From NCBI GenBank assembly GCA_905221605.1, contig CAJNDS010000257.1:1-62000 (forward strand): 62,000 nt of DNA. Reading direction: 5' to 3'. Position numbers and translations under genes: made by a program. The stretch comes from Symbiodinium natans. Taxonomy: Eukaryota; Sar; Dinophyceae; Suessiales; Symbiodiniaceae. The stretch's first letter is position 1. Every line of letters starts with the position of its first letter. Below are positions 22,001 through 32,506 of the stretch, in pieces. The notes beneath the pieces were generated by a model. It was not told the origin of the DNA. It searched no databases and saw only the letters and a list, made by a program, of their open reading frames with translations.

Positions 22001-25000
22001 GCATGGCATAGAGCTTCCACAGAATCTCCGAGAGGAACTCCAGGCAACGTATGCCGAGGCGGAGTCCACTGGAGGGGACGAGATGGATCTGGACCCGGAA
22101 GGGGATTCGGCAAGGCTGGACCCTTCGACCTCATCGCCTTCGATAGAGTACATCATGGAAGAGACGGAAGCGGCAGAGGCACCGTCGTCCCACACTGGGG
22201 TGAGGGAATTCCAAACGGATCCTTCGATCTCAGAGGCTCCAGCCGAGGAACCCGCCATAGTCTTGATGAAGCCGACGCCGAAGATCAAATCCAAGGAAAA
22301 GGGCAAGGCCATGAGGCCGGTTCGGAATTTGCTGCCGGACCATGTGGACCAATCGACCATGGGAGTCGATCCTCGGGAGCCATCCGGCCCCACGCCGGGA
22401 TCGTCAGCGCCAACACGGAGAGGAAAACGGCGCTGGGCGTCGACAGGATGGATGACGTGGATTGCTCGTCGATTTGGAGGAGCGTGGACAGCACAAGCTC
22501 CGGGAGACAGCGACCCACCGGACACGCCGGTGACGCTGTATTGCCTCTTGTGCCAGAAGTATGTCACCGAAGCCCATTTGATGAGCGAACCACACGAAGC
22601 CAACATGCAGGGCTTCACGCACGTCATCTCCAAGGAGGGCCTCCGCGTGACGCAGAACCCAGTGAATTGGGCCACATGGGAGGAAGCTCTTGCCGAACCA
22701 GAGCAGCTGGAACTTGGAGTGACAGAAGGCAAGGCTCGCTCAGTGGTTGCATTGGGACCGAGCGAGTTTCCTCAGCCGATCCCGAAGGAAACAACCGCAG
22801 CAGCACCTCCGAGCCCAGGACCAGGACCATCGACAGTGGTGGTGGAGATAGACGAGTCCGACGAGGATTGGGGAGAATGGAGGCCAACCACGGAGGTTCC
22901 GGCTCCATCGACCCCACCACATCCGAAGGATCCTCCTATCTCCATGATGCAACCGCCGGGGGAACCGGTCAGCCCGACAGCAGTGTACACGGAGCACCGC
23001 CGGGGCCCCCAGCCCAGGCATGCGAAGAGCACTCTCCGGGTGACACCTCCATGGCGGGAATCATTTTCCAACCTGGGCTATCGTGGTCCGTATCTGCAGC
23101 TGCATCTGAGCACACCAGGCCACACCGCAGAAGGGCTGCAAGCCCTCGGACCTTTGAGGGAGAGCTTCCTGCGGATGCAGGCGAAGGACCATGCCCAACT
23201 GCCGGTCAGCTTGGCACCCCCGGAAGCCGCCAACGACCTCTCCAGTACGGTGATGAGGATTGCAGAAACGATGGAAACAGGAGAAGCGGGGACATTGATA
23301 CCGGTAGGAAGGCCATTCAACACAATGAGCCTTCGCGCTCAGCTCGAGGCGGGAGTCCTCACTGGCCAACAATACGAGGATCGGCGCCGAGCAAGGTCGC
23401 AGGACATACAGGCTGCGAGGTCGGTCGCGCCGAGGCTGGCGCTTCCGATACCTCCGCCTCCTCCAGTTCCGCGGCCCGAACAACGCACGCCCGAAACTCC
23501 AATTCCGTGGAGTGGCGCGCCGTCGGCTGCATTCATGGAACTTGTCAGGCGTCGCCGGGATCGCCAAGAGCGCGATCGTTCTCGCTCCACGTCTCCCTGA
23601 AAGGGAGCACGGAGAAGCTCAATCCAATCCTTGCAGCTTTGTCCCAAGACGAGAGAAAAGAGCCCGATACGCGACAGCCACAACAGCAGTTTGAGTTAGT
23701 CACTGAAGAGGGAATCATTGGTGACAATGTGCGTAGTAAACAGGCAGAGCTTCAGCACTACATGCAGGGACACGCACCATACATGTCTGACTGTGAGTTT
23801 TGCCAGCGCACTAGAGGGACCACTCCAGCCCGAAAGCGTAGCGACTTGAACCCGAGAGAGTTTCAGCTTGACCAGTGCTTCTTTCGCAAGCTTGCGTTCA
23901 TCGTATTGGTTCATACCATGAGCTTTGCGATTGCAGTTTGCTTTAGACCTGAGGGAGAGAGCGCAGCAACAACAGCAGAGCATCTGCATCCCTGGGTCAG
24001 GCACTTTGGTGTGAAACAACCGCATTTCATGTCTGATGCAGAGGGACTCACGAAGAACATCGCAGCGAGGCTCGCTGATCTTTGTGAGGGTACTGAGGAC
24101 AGCTTTGCACCCGAAAGACATGCACCAGCAGCAGAACGAGCCATTAGGACCCTGAAAGGAATCGTAGCAACACATGAGCTTGAGTTGCGTGAACATGGCG
24201 TTGTTTTGGATGCTGAGTGTGCGGATGTTTTCGGCCTTCTGTTTCAATACGCAGCACACACGCACAACAGGTTTTCAGTTTCTGTAGGGTCGACCATGAC
24301 ACCCATGCAGAAGATCCGCGGAGATCGCGTGCGACCGCAAGTCACGTATCCGTTCGGTGCGGTAGCATACGCTAAGATAACGCGGGCTAGAAGACCTGAC
24401 GCGGATGCCAAGTATGCTCGAGGGATCTACTTGGGACCAGTGCTTGGGAGCACAGGTCATGCCATGGAAATCCGCTTGGATAGTGGGGAGACGAAACGGG
24501 TGATCGCGCCCGGACTCAAATTGCTCTACCCGTTGCGTTTCGACGCAAATCTTCTGCCCGGTGCAAAGGCCCTAGATGGCTTCGTGCCTCCGCCTGAAGC
24601 ACCGAAAACTAAAGAGCTGTTTCTCCCATATGTTCCAGGTGGAGGTCCTCCCATAGATTGGGTGAGACAACATGGCGTTACACCCAAGTGCCCCGGATGC
24701 CAGGAAGGCGTCAGCTCGAGCAGGCATTCCCAAAAGTGTGTGAAGAGATACCAAAAATGGTTGCGTGATTCCATCGATGATGCTCTGGAGGCACTAGATG
24801 AAGGACCAAGGGTCGACCGAAGACCTGAGGAGCTAATTGGAGAAGACCCATACGATGATGACGAGCAAATGAAGCCGAACAAGCGAACACGCTTTGGAGG
24901 AGAGGAGGTCCGAGCGTTTGATCCTGAGCAAGCAGGAGTCGGAGACCTGGAGATCCCGGAGATGTCAACACCGGATGCTGACTGGAATGTATCCGAATAC

Positions 25001-27811
25001 CAGCCGTCCGAGGCTGAGGATGAGGATATGGGAGACGCTCCAGAGCATCCCCAGACATTCCATGAGGGGGTCCCAGTCCGATACCTGGAGGAATTGCTCG
25101 AGAACGCCCACTACACACCACAACCACTTTCTTGTTGTGACCACTACGACGTCGAAGCAGCATGTCACTTACTTGTTGGTCGGTCGAGCGTGGAGAAGTT
25201 CCCATATGTTTGCTTGAACACAACAACACAACAACAACACCACAAACAACAACAGTCGGTCGAGCGTGAAACAGTTGAGTTGTTGAATCTCCAAGATCAC
25301 CCTTGTGTATGCTCTTCAGTTAAAGAGAAAAAGGAAGATGAGTCCGCAGGGACGTACATGAGAATCCAAGACAGGACTCTCTGGGTGAATCGCCCTAGAG
25401 CCAGCTACGATGACCTGGAAGGTTTTCAGCTGGATCCTGAAGAGACATGGCAAGGAATCAAGAAAGAGGTGAATGCGCTCGATAGTCTGAAAGTTGGTTA
25501 TGCAAGATCAAAGAGCGAGATTGATGAATACCGCAAAGCCAACCCAAACTGTCGGACGGTCAAGTCCCGATGGGTCCTCACTCAGAAGGCCCCAGGACTA
25601 GTCCGAGCAAGGATAGTCGCTAAGGATTTTGCTCATGGCCGACCATCCGCACTCGATTTGGGGTTGAGTTCTAATACTGCGTCGGTGGAAGCCCTCAAGA
25701 TCGTCCTTGCACGGGCGGCGAAGGGAAAGATGCGAGCTTACGGCCTCGACATCTCCACCGCGTTTCTCTTTGCGCAGGTAGTGGAACCCACCATTATCGA
25801 GTTGCCAAGTACATTCGCGCTCGAGAGCGGCGAAACCGCGTACTTGATACTAGAGAAAGCGCTCTACGGTTTGCGTTCCGCTAGCCTTAGTTGGCAGCGA
25901 CATCTGAACAAGATCGTGTCTGCCCTAGGTTTACAAGCGAGCCCGCTTGAACCGACGCTTTTCAGCGGATGGGTCAACCTTGAATCCGGATGGGAGTATA
26001 TCATCATGTTAGCGTACGTGGATGATTTGCTCATTGTGTCTTCTACCGAGAAAGGGTTCGAGTACGTCCACGAAGCCCTGAGTTCAGTCTTGAAAGTCAA
26101 AGTGACAGGGAGGCTGATCGAAGATGGGCAGATGGAATTCCTCGGCCGTTTAATCCGTTGGGATGGACGACAAATCATGCTTGGGGTGAAGCCTGAGTAT
26201 GTGAAGTCGGTCTTTACATCCTTCGGATGGGACATATCCACCGTAAAAGCATCCTTGACGACACCCGACATCAGGAGTATGTACGATGAGGAGAGTGTTG
26301 AAGAGCCTTCAAAGGAGCTGTCCAGTGAAGCAGCTTCACGGTTCCGAAGTTGTCTAGGGAAGATAGGCTGGCTCTGTCAAACTCGCTCAGATATAACGTA
26401 CTTTCACTCCATGTTGTCGCGCGGACAAAGCATGCCACGGCAAGTGCATGAAGATGCACTTCGCAAGTTCCTGCGATGGTTAGCAGCGTTTCCGCTGTTA
26501 GATCAAATCTTCCCGCTCGGAGATGGCAAGACCAATGAGGGGGAGAATGCCAGCCTGGTAGCCTATTGCGACAGCAATTGGGGCAGCGAGATGAGCGTAG
26601 CCCGGAAGAGCACCAGTGGCGGAGTGATCTACATCACAGTGGACGGTCTGTGGTACTGCATAAAGGGGTACAGCCGCCTGCAAAGCGTCGTGGCACTCAG
26701 CTCAGCAGAGGCAGAGTTGTTTGCCATCGCCGAGGCAGCGAAAGAGGTGGCAGGACTTGCGCAATTGACGGCGCATATCTGGGGCACCCTCCAGAAACCC
26801 CACCGCGTGTATACTGACTCTGCCTCAGCTAGGCAAATTGCCAGCATGGAGGGGCTACTCAGACGCATGCGGCATATAGACTTGAGGTTGTGCTTTATCC
26901 AAGACCGTGTCCATAGCGGCGAGTTAGCAGTAGAGGGAGTGGCCGGAACCGAGAATGTGAGCGATCTTCTCACAAAGAATTTAAATCGCCTCCAAACAGC
27001 AAAGCATACAGCAACCCTCGGACTAGAAGATGTCACCAACATCGATTTCCGAGAGGTCCCAGCAGTCAGGTCTTGCTTGTTGCTGTCTGGAGTGCTAGAT
27101 TCTGTACTCGGGCCGGACAACCTCGAATACGAAGCTTTCTGTCGGCTATGCGAACTCGAGACTGAATATTCAACCTTGCTGATCGAGTTTTGCACGAGTT
27201 CACGTTCGAATCTGTACTTGCAAGCAAGTGTGCACCAAGTATTTGTCCTGCCGATTACTCAAGGGGTTGACGGAACCTCGAATGACACCGTGGAGCGGGT
27301 CATGTCTGCAATGAATGTTGCGAGAGAATGGGGGATGAAGGTTGTTTTCTGGAGCAGCACTCCTTGTACCGGAGGTAGCCCGTACCAACGGCGACACGAA
27401 GATCGGCCGGGCTATCAGGACCATCTACAAGCTTTGTTCACGGTGCATCGCAAGCTCTGGCGGAGCTTCTTAGTGATGGTGAACCACCCGCAAGTGGGGG
27501 TATGGGTCATAGAATGGCCGCAGAGGTGTGCCTACTGGGGATGGGCAAGCACCCGTTCGTTTGCAAAGCAAAGAACCCATTACACTGGCGAAGTGCACGG
27601 CTGTGTTTCAGGCTTGGTAGGCAGAGATGGACTACCTATCCGAAAGATTTGGAAACTGATGTCGAACGATGAACAGTTTGTGCGAACAATGTCCGAAACG
27701 TTTGCATGTACCTGCAAGGGAGATCATTCACGGAACTTTGATCTCAAAGCAACGCAGCACTATCCGCCAGCTTTCGCGGACGTCGCCCTGGAAAGCTTGC
27801 GACTGCGGTAA
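19081..27811 (+). CDS. B1 Gag-Pol polyprotein, frameshifted near its start
   Basis: The gag ATG is at 19081, but a ~98-bp loss near 19220 and a 2-bp loss near 19250 (relative to B2) shift the frame. From about 19250 to the stop at 27811 one frame is open (the uninterrupted frame starts at 19169). In order it carries: a Gag with collagen-like Gly-Lys repeats; a CCHC knuckle C-R-N-C-G-K-T-G-H...C (20468-20509); protease D-S-G-S-S (Asp 20747); 75-bp repeats; a stretch overprinted by another ORF (21897-23600); an integrase with a compact H-x4-H-x6-C-x2-C finger near 23745-23793 and Asp 23870, Asp 24035, Glu 24134; a C-x2-C-x8-H-x3-C finger (24689-24739); RT YVDD (26015-26026); RNase H (first Asp 26570); and a ~290-residue C-terminal domain with S-T-P-C-T-G-G (Cys 27365). 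The order is that of Ty1/copia. Confidence 0.88.
21548..21772 (+). repeat. In-frame 75-bp repeat, three copies (B1)
   Basis: Three head-to-tail units of 75 bp (starting at 21548, 21623 and 21698) encode 25-residue repeats containing N-S-V-I-S-H-K-Q-Q-D-N-S. The same array has four units in B2 and two in B3. It lies between protease and the overprinted ORF. Confidence 0.92.
21897..23600 (+). CDS. Overprinted ORF in B1 (+1 to the polyprotein)
   Basis: A 567-codon ORF starts at ATG 21897, 12 bp after an in-frame TAG, and ends with TGA at 23598. It lies +1 relative to the polyprotein, which also has no stop across the same bases. The N-terminal ~60 residues look helical and Arg/Gln/Glu-rich. A C2H2-like finger C216-x2-C219-x7-H227-x5-H233 follows. 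The middle is Pro/Glu-rich, and the end is Arg/Ser-rich (R-R-R-R-D-R-Q-E-R-D-R-S). Between B1 and B3, indels are multiples of three and replacements in this frame look conservative (I/V, D/E, S/T, A/S). Function unknown; a nucleic-acid-binding accessory protein is possible. Expression could come from internal trans-splicing after TTTTCCTAG (ends 21870), which is a guess. Confidence 0.7.
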   Translation: MDPSTTMQRSIQELEGMRQGARRRRLILLEANAAQHGIELPQNLREELQATYAEAESTGGDEMDLDPEGDSARLDPSTSSPSIEYIMEETEAAEAPSSHTGVREFQTDPSISEAPAEEPAIVLMKPTPKIKSKEKGKAMRPVRNLLPDHVDQSTMGVDPREPSGPTPGSSAPTRRGKRRWASTGWMTWIARRFGGAWTAQAPGDSDPPDTPVTLYCLLCQKYVTEAHLMSEPHEANMQGFTHVISKEGLRVTQNPVNWATWEEALAEPEQLELGVTEGKARSVVALGPSEFPQPIPKETTAAAPPSPGPGPSTVVVEIDESDEDWGEWRPTTEVPAPSTPPHPKDPPISMMQPPGEPVSPTAVYTEHRRGPQPRHAKSTLRVTPPWRESFSNLGYRGPYLQLHLSTPGHTAEGLQALGPLRESFLRMQAKDHAQLPVSLAPPEAANDLSSTVMRIAETMETGEAGTLIPVGRPFNTMSLRAQLEAGVLTGQQYEDRRRARSQDIQAARSVAPRLALPIPPPPPVPRPEQRTPETPIPWSGAPSAAFMELVRRRRDRQERDRSRSTSP

Positions 27812-28015
27812 TTCGCGCCCGCCTGTCTAACCCTGGCTTACCCGCCCACCCGCCCAGCCAGGTTACTTTGCGAGAGTTAGTCGACCTCCAGCGGTCTGAA
27901 GTCAGTGCAGCGGTCTAGGACTGAGGAATGCGCCGGAATGCGCGCCCCGGCGAGGAGCTTAGTTGGCTTTGCGTGGAGCTTAGTTGACGTGACCAACAGT
28001 GAAACTCTTGGTCAT

Positions 28016-28024
28016 GAGGGGGAG
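28016..28024 (+). promoter_or_regulatory. Polypurine tract of B1
   Basis: GAGGGGGAG lies one base before the LTR start TGATATATG. A polypurine tract primes plus-strand DNA synthesis in LTR retrotransposons. Equivalent tracts precede 36164 and 56695. Confidence 0.75.
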
Positions 28025-28025
28025 T

Positions 28026-28556
28026 TGATATATGTGACCCTCCTAGTTTCCCAGTTGACACGTGATGTGCACTTGAGTTGTCTGCTGTGAGTGTGAAGCA
28101 TAGGCACGAGGACATGTCAGGCAGTGCAGATTTGTTTTGGCTTGGTGAGACCTTGTTTTGAGTGGGAAGAATCGTTTTCTGTTCGTTTTCTCGAAACTCG
28201 TTTGTCGGAACTCGTTTCCTGTTTGTGACCTGGTATTTGATGACCAGAAGTGACTCAAGCCAGTTTAGGTCTGCACAGAGCTCAGCAGAGCACCTAAGAG
28301 GTGCTAGGAACCTACCCACAGTGTTTAGGAGTAGAAGTTCCATGGCTGAGTGTTTTCACCTGAAGCACCTTTGTTTTCCCATGTCTGGCAGACAGTGTTT
28401 GAAGCTGGAGAGCCGTACTCGCATTGGCTCAAGACGAGCGGAGCTCGAGAAGCTGTGAACAGCGCAGTGAAAAGAGTCCGCACTTCGTGCTGTGAGGGTT
28501 GAGTGTAGTCTTGACCTGAGGTCCCTTAGGCCCCCGTAGCTGTGCCACGAGTTTCA
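28026..28556 (+). repeat. Complete copia-B LTR shared by B1 and B2
   Basis: 531 bp from TGATATATGTGACC to GAGTTTCA, with canonical TG...CA ends. It directly follows the polypurine tract of B1 and directly precedes the primer-binding site of B2, so it is both the 3' LTR of one copy and the 5' LTR of the next. It contains TTTT-rich stretches, a CTCGTTTGTCGGAACTCGTTT direct repeat, and the spliced-leader-like 22-mer at 28412-28433. In other copies three extra bases (ACG) also follow the CA end, so the right border may lie up to three bases further. Confidence 0.85.
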
Positions 28557-28559
28557 ACG

Positions 28560-28571
28560 TGGTAGCGGAGC
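28560..28571 (+). promoter_or_regulatory. Primer-binding site of B2
   Basis: TGGTAGCGGAGC lies three bases after the LTR end. It matches 10 of 12 bases of the common LTR-element primer site TGGTATCAGAGC, which pairs with the 3' end of initiator tRNA-Met. The segment also overlaps a small hairpin, GGAGC-TTCGT-GCTCC, that ends just before the gag ATG at 28585. Confidence 0.7.
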
Positions 28572-28584
28572 TTCGTGCTCCAGC

Positions 28585-31500
28585 ATGGACACTGGTGAAG
28601 AACGTGTGCCTGGACGAGACCGTTCTCCGAGAGGCCGCAGTGCAAGCAGCCTGAGTTCCACAGGGCTTTCTGGTGCAAGGTCACCAAGTGCCCGTGGGAG
28701 AAGAGAACGTGGAAGGTCTTTGCCAGCGCGACCAGCTTCAGTTCCACGCGGAGTAGACCCAAGGCAGTGGACAGCTACGACTGGAGCAGGCCATCAGCCA
28801 CCAGTCGGGGCTGTGCCTTCGTTTGGACCTCAGTTCTACCAGATGGGAACACCCCCTCAGACGGCACCACAAGAACCCCTTCAAGTTCCGAATATGCAGT
28901 TGCCCGTTGCACCTGGAGTAGCTCAACAGATGGAGTTCACGAGAGCAATGCTGCAAGCGCAGGACGAGCAGATCCGACAGCAGGCAGCTCAACTTCAACA
29001 GATGAGTGCCATGCTTACGCAAGCATTGCAGCTTGCAAGTGCGAATGCTGCCAATGCGCATATTGCAGCAGCTGCAGCTTCATCGTCGACGAGTCCTACA
29101 CCTGGAGGAGACCCCTCAGCAGCACCTGCGAATGCATCGACCCCTGTGGACATGGAAGTAGACTCTGGTGTACGAAACAAGAGAGCAGAGGGTTACATTC
29201 CACAGTTGCCTCAGCTGAACTATGCGTCCATGACAAGCAGACATGCTGAAATCCGAGTTTGGACGGCCTACAGAGACGAACTTACGAGTTGGCTTTGTTT
29301 GCTCGACGACCGCTACGCTACGGAATTGCAAGAAGCGATCAGTAGCAATGTGGAAGTCTTGCAAGTGAGGCTTGAAGCCGGGAAAGCAGCCCGGTCAACC
29401 AAACTTTGGTTTTTGCTTCGTCAGTCCATGAGCAAGTTCCAACGTGGGCAAGATTTGGTGCATCTCATCGAGGTGAAACAAATGGGAGCAAGTGCCGGAT
29501 ACGAACTCTGGCGCTCGTTGAACAACGAATTATCAGTTCGCTCCAGAGTGGAGGGACAGGCCCTCCGCGAACAGGCGTTAGGCCTGGTGCCACCAAAGCA
29601 TCTCAAGCGACCACTTGATGTCGCCAGGTGGTACACCACCGAGCTTCTCAAGTTCGAGGCGCAGGTGAAGCATCGCTTCCCGGAGTTGCTCATCGGAGAA
29701 CAAGAGGGAGTCCTGTGCCTGATGAAGCACTTGGATTCTGAGACCAAGAGATATCTGCTCCTCCATCACTCAACAAAGAGCATGGGTGAGCTGATGACTG
29801 GTTTGCAGTTTTACGACGAGCAACTTCGTGTGATGGACTTCCAGAGAGAAGGAGCATCCGGGTATGCGAATGCCTTCAAGGGTGGCAAGGGCGGAAAGGG
29901 CGACAGAGACAAGAGCAACAAAGGCTCCAAGGGCAACAAGGGCAACAAAGGCGAGAAAGGAGAAAAGGGACTGAAGGGTGGCAAAGCGAAAGGAAAGGAT
30001 AAGAAAGGTGACCAAGGCGGAAAAGGAGACAGAGCTCGGAGCAAGAGCAGAGAAGCGAAGAAGACAGATGTCTGCCGGAACTGCGGGAAGACTGGACACT
30101 GGGCACGCGACTGCTGGGCACCTCCGAAGGACAAAGCCGCAGCGGCGACGAGCCAGGCCGTTACGACGCAGCCAGAGGCACCATCGTCTTCATCGTCTAC
30201 ATCGGCGAAAGCAGCAGCGCAGCCCACAACCAAAGGCAGTGGAAAAGCACAGTCATCAATCAAGACGTTTCTGGAAGGATATCACTTCGGTATGATGCTC
30301 ACGAACCAGGTGGTTAGTTTTCCTTCAGATGATCGCGTTTACTGGTTGATTGACTCTGGTAGTTCGTTCCACATCATCACGAGAGAGACGCTTGAGAGCA
30401 ACCACGTGAAGATCCTGAGTTGGTTGGAAGGACGCCCTAAGTCATATGCGGAGACTGCGACTGGAGATTCCGTTGAAATTGGCGGATCAACACATGTTTT
30501 AGTGGAAGTTTGCTTTGAAACCACCACCCCAGCATCATCGAAGAGCAGTTCTGAGCATGAGGGTGACGCTGTGTACATGTGTAGGGCTAGGTTTGAAGCC
30601 GTCATTTCCGATCAGATCAAGCACAATTTGCTGAACATCAACTTGCTTTGTCAGAATGGAGGTTGGGAGCCAGCGATGTGCGACCAGCAGGGCGTAATTA
30701 CCGTGCGAAAGCACGGCGTAACGCTGAGACCAACCATGTTTGCTTCAGTTAGTTGGCTTGCGTCAGTTCGGAATGACCATCCTTTAGCACTGAAACCGCA
30801 GGATTTGATCGCCAAAACGGAACAGTTTCGTCGAAGTCGGTCTCGCAAGTCGTCTTCGAGTCGTGATTTCCATCGTTCGACTTCGAATCGAGGTCATCGC
30901 AGCTCTGCGAGAGTGTGTGTTGAGCCCGAAAACCCCGAATTGCTGGATGTTTCATGTCGTGATGAGGTAGTAGATTGCGAGTCTCAGACGAGCCACGAAC
31001 ATGTTGACCTGGACCAAGGCGAAGCTAAGGACAGACTAAGGACAGTCGGTGACGTTTCCGGCTCTGCGAGGGATCAACTTCAATTTTTCAGTCATGTGAA
31101 TACGCCAGCTGTTCGTGAGCTTGATAGGGATGAGCGCTTGATTTTTAGTGAAGACAACAGCGTTATCTCACACAAGCAACAGGACAACAGCACCACACCA
31201 GCAGTCGAGTGGCTTGTATTTGAAAAGGACAGCAGCGTTATCTCACACAAGCAACAGGACAACAGCACCACACCAGCAGTCGAGTGGCTTGTATTTGAAA
31301 AGGACAGCAGCGTTATCTCACACAAGCAACAGGACAACAGCACCATACCAGCAGTCGAGCGGCTTGTATTTAAAAATGACAGCAGCGTTATCTCACACAA
31401 GCAACAGGACAACAGCACCACACCAGCAGTTGAACGTCTTGTGCATGAGCATGGTAGGGAAACAGTTGCCTGTCGTGCTTGCTTGGAGGATTTCCCTGAT

Positions 31501-32337
31501 GAGGTTGAGACTGGCAGCTTGGATTGCTCAAAAAGGCGAAGTTTTCCTAGAGCAGGACAGATAGGAGACCGCCACTATGGATCCGAGTGCCACGATGCAA
31601 CAGAGCATTCAACAGTTGGAAGGCATGCGCCAGGGGGCGAGACGCAGGAGACTGATATTGTTGGAAGCCCACGCCGCGCAGCACGGCATAGAGCTGCCAC
31701 AGACGCTCCGAGAGGAGCTCCAGGCGACGTATGCCGAGGCGGAGTCCACTGGAGGGGACGAGATGGATCTGGACCTGGATTCGGCAAGGCTAGACCCTTC
31801 GACCTCATCTCCTTCGGTAGAGTACATCATGGAAGAGACGGAAGCGGCGGAAGCACCGTCGTCCCACACCGGGGTGAGGGAATTCCAAGCGGATCCTTCG
31901 ATGTCAGAGGCTCCAGCCAAGAGACCCGCTATGGTGCAGATGAAGCCGACGCCGAAGATCAAATCCAAGGAGAAAACCATGGCCGTGAGACCGGTGCGGA
32001 ATTTGCTGCCGGACCATGTGGATCAATCGACCATGGGAGTCGATCCTCGGGAGCCCTCCGGCCCCACGCCGGCATCGTCAGCGCCAGCACGGAGAGGAAA
32101 ACGGCGCTGGGCGTCGGCAGGCTGGACGACGTGGGTTGCTCGTCGGTTCGGAGGAGCTTGGACGGCACAAGCTTCGGGAGCCAGCGACTCACCGGATACG
32201 CCGGTGACGCTGTTTTGTCTCCTGTGCCAGAAGTATGTCACCGAAGCCCATTTGATGAGCGAGCCACACGAAGCCAACATGCAGGGCTTCACGCAGACCA
32301 TCTCCAAGGAGGGCCTCCACCTGAAAGGGAGTACTGA
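28585..32337 (+). pseudogene. B2 Gag-protease with pol-junction deletion
   Basis: The gag ATG at 28585 opens a 1250-codon frame: an Arg/Ser-rich N-terminus, a Gln-rich region, the Gag core, the Gly-Lys collagen-like tract, a CCHC knuckle (near 30070-30111), protease D-S-G-S-S (near 30352), and four 25-residue repeats. It then crosses the shadow of the overprinted ORF. Near 32320 a deletion of about 0.96 kb relative to B3 joins the overprinted ORF to sequence normally found just before integrase, and the frame soon ends. The N-terminal ~96 bp missing from B1 are present here, so B2 shows the complete gag start. Confidence 0.85.
31153..31452 (+). repeat. In-frame 75-bp repeat, four copies (B2)
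   Basis: Four 75-bp units encode the same 25-residue repeat as in B1 (three) and B3 (two). The two middle units are nearly identical to each other (each reads V-E-W-L-V-F-E-K-D), which suggests a recent unit duplication. Confidence 0.9.
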
Positions 32338-32506
32338 GAAGCCCAACCCAATCCTTGCAGCTTTGTCACAAGATGAAAGAAAAGAGCCCGATACGCGACA
32401 GCCAGAGTTGCGGGAACATGGCGTTGTTTTGGATGCTGTGTGGATGTTTTCGACCTTTTGTTTCAATACGCAGCACACACGCACAACAGGTTTTCAGTTT
32501 CTGTAG
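31577..32506 (+). pseudogene. Overprinted ORF in B2, 3'-deleted
   Basis: The ATG and first ~250 residues match the B1 and B3 versions, including the C2H2-like finger (C-L-L-C...H...H). The large deletion near 32320 removes the Pro-rich middle and the Arg/Ser tail. The frame then runs on through fragments of the integrase region to 32506. It remains +1 to the polyprotein. Confidence 0.7.

Larger units (their letters stand above)
18747..28556 (+). mobile_element. Copia-B retrotransposon copy B1
   Basis: A truncated 5' LTR (18747-19057) is joined directly to the gag leader by a deletion that removed the LTR end and part of the primer-binding site. The break falls in the phrase GCGGAGC, which occurs on both sides. 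The internal region codes Gag-PR-IN-RT-RNase H, with an additional overlapping ORF and a C-terminal domain. The 3' end has a polypurine tract and a complete LTR shared with B2. This is the best-preserved B coding copy. Confidence 0.85.
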
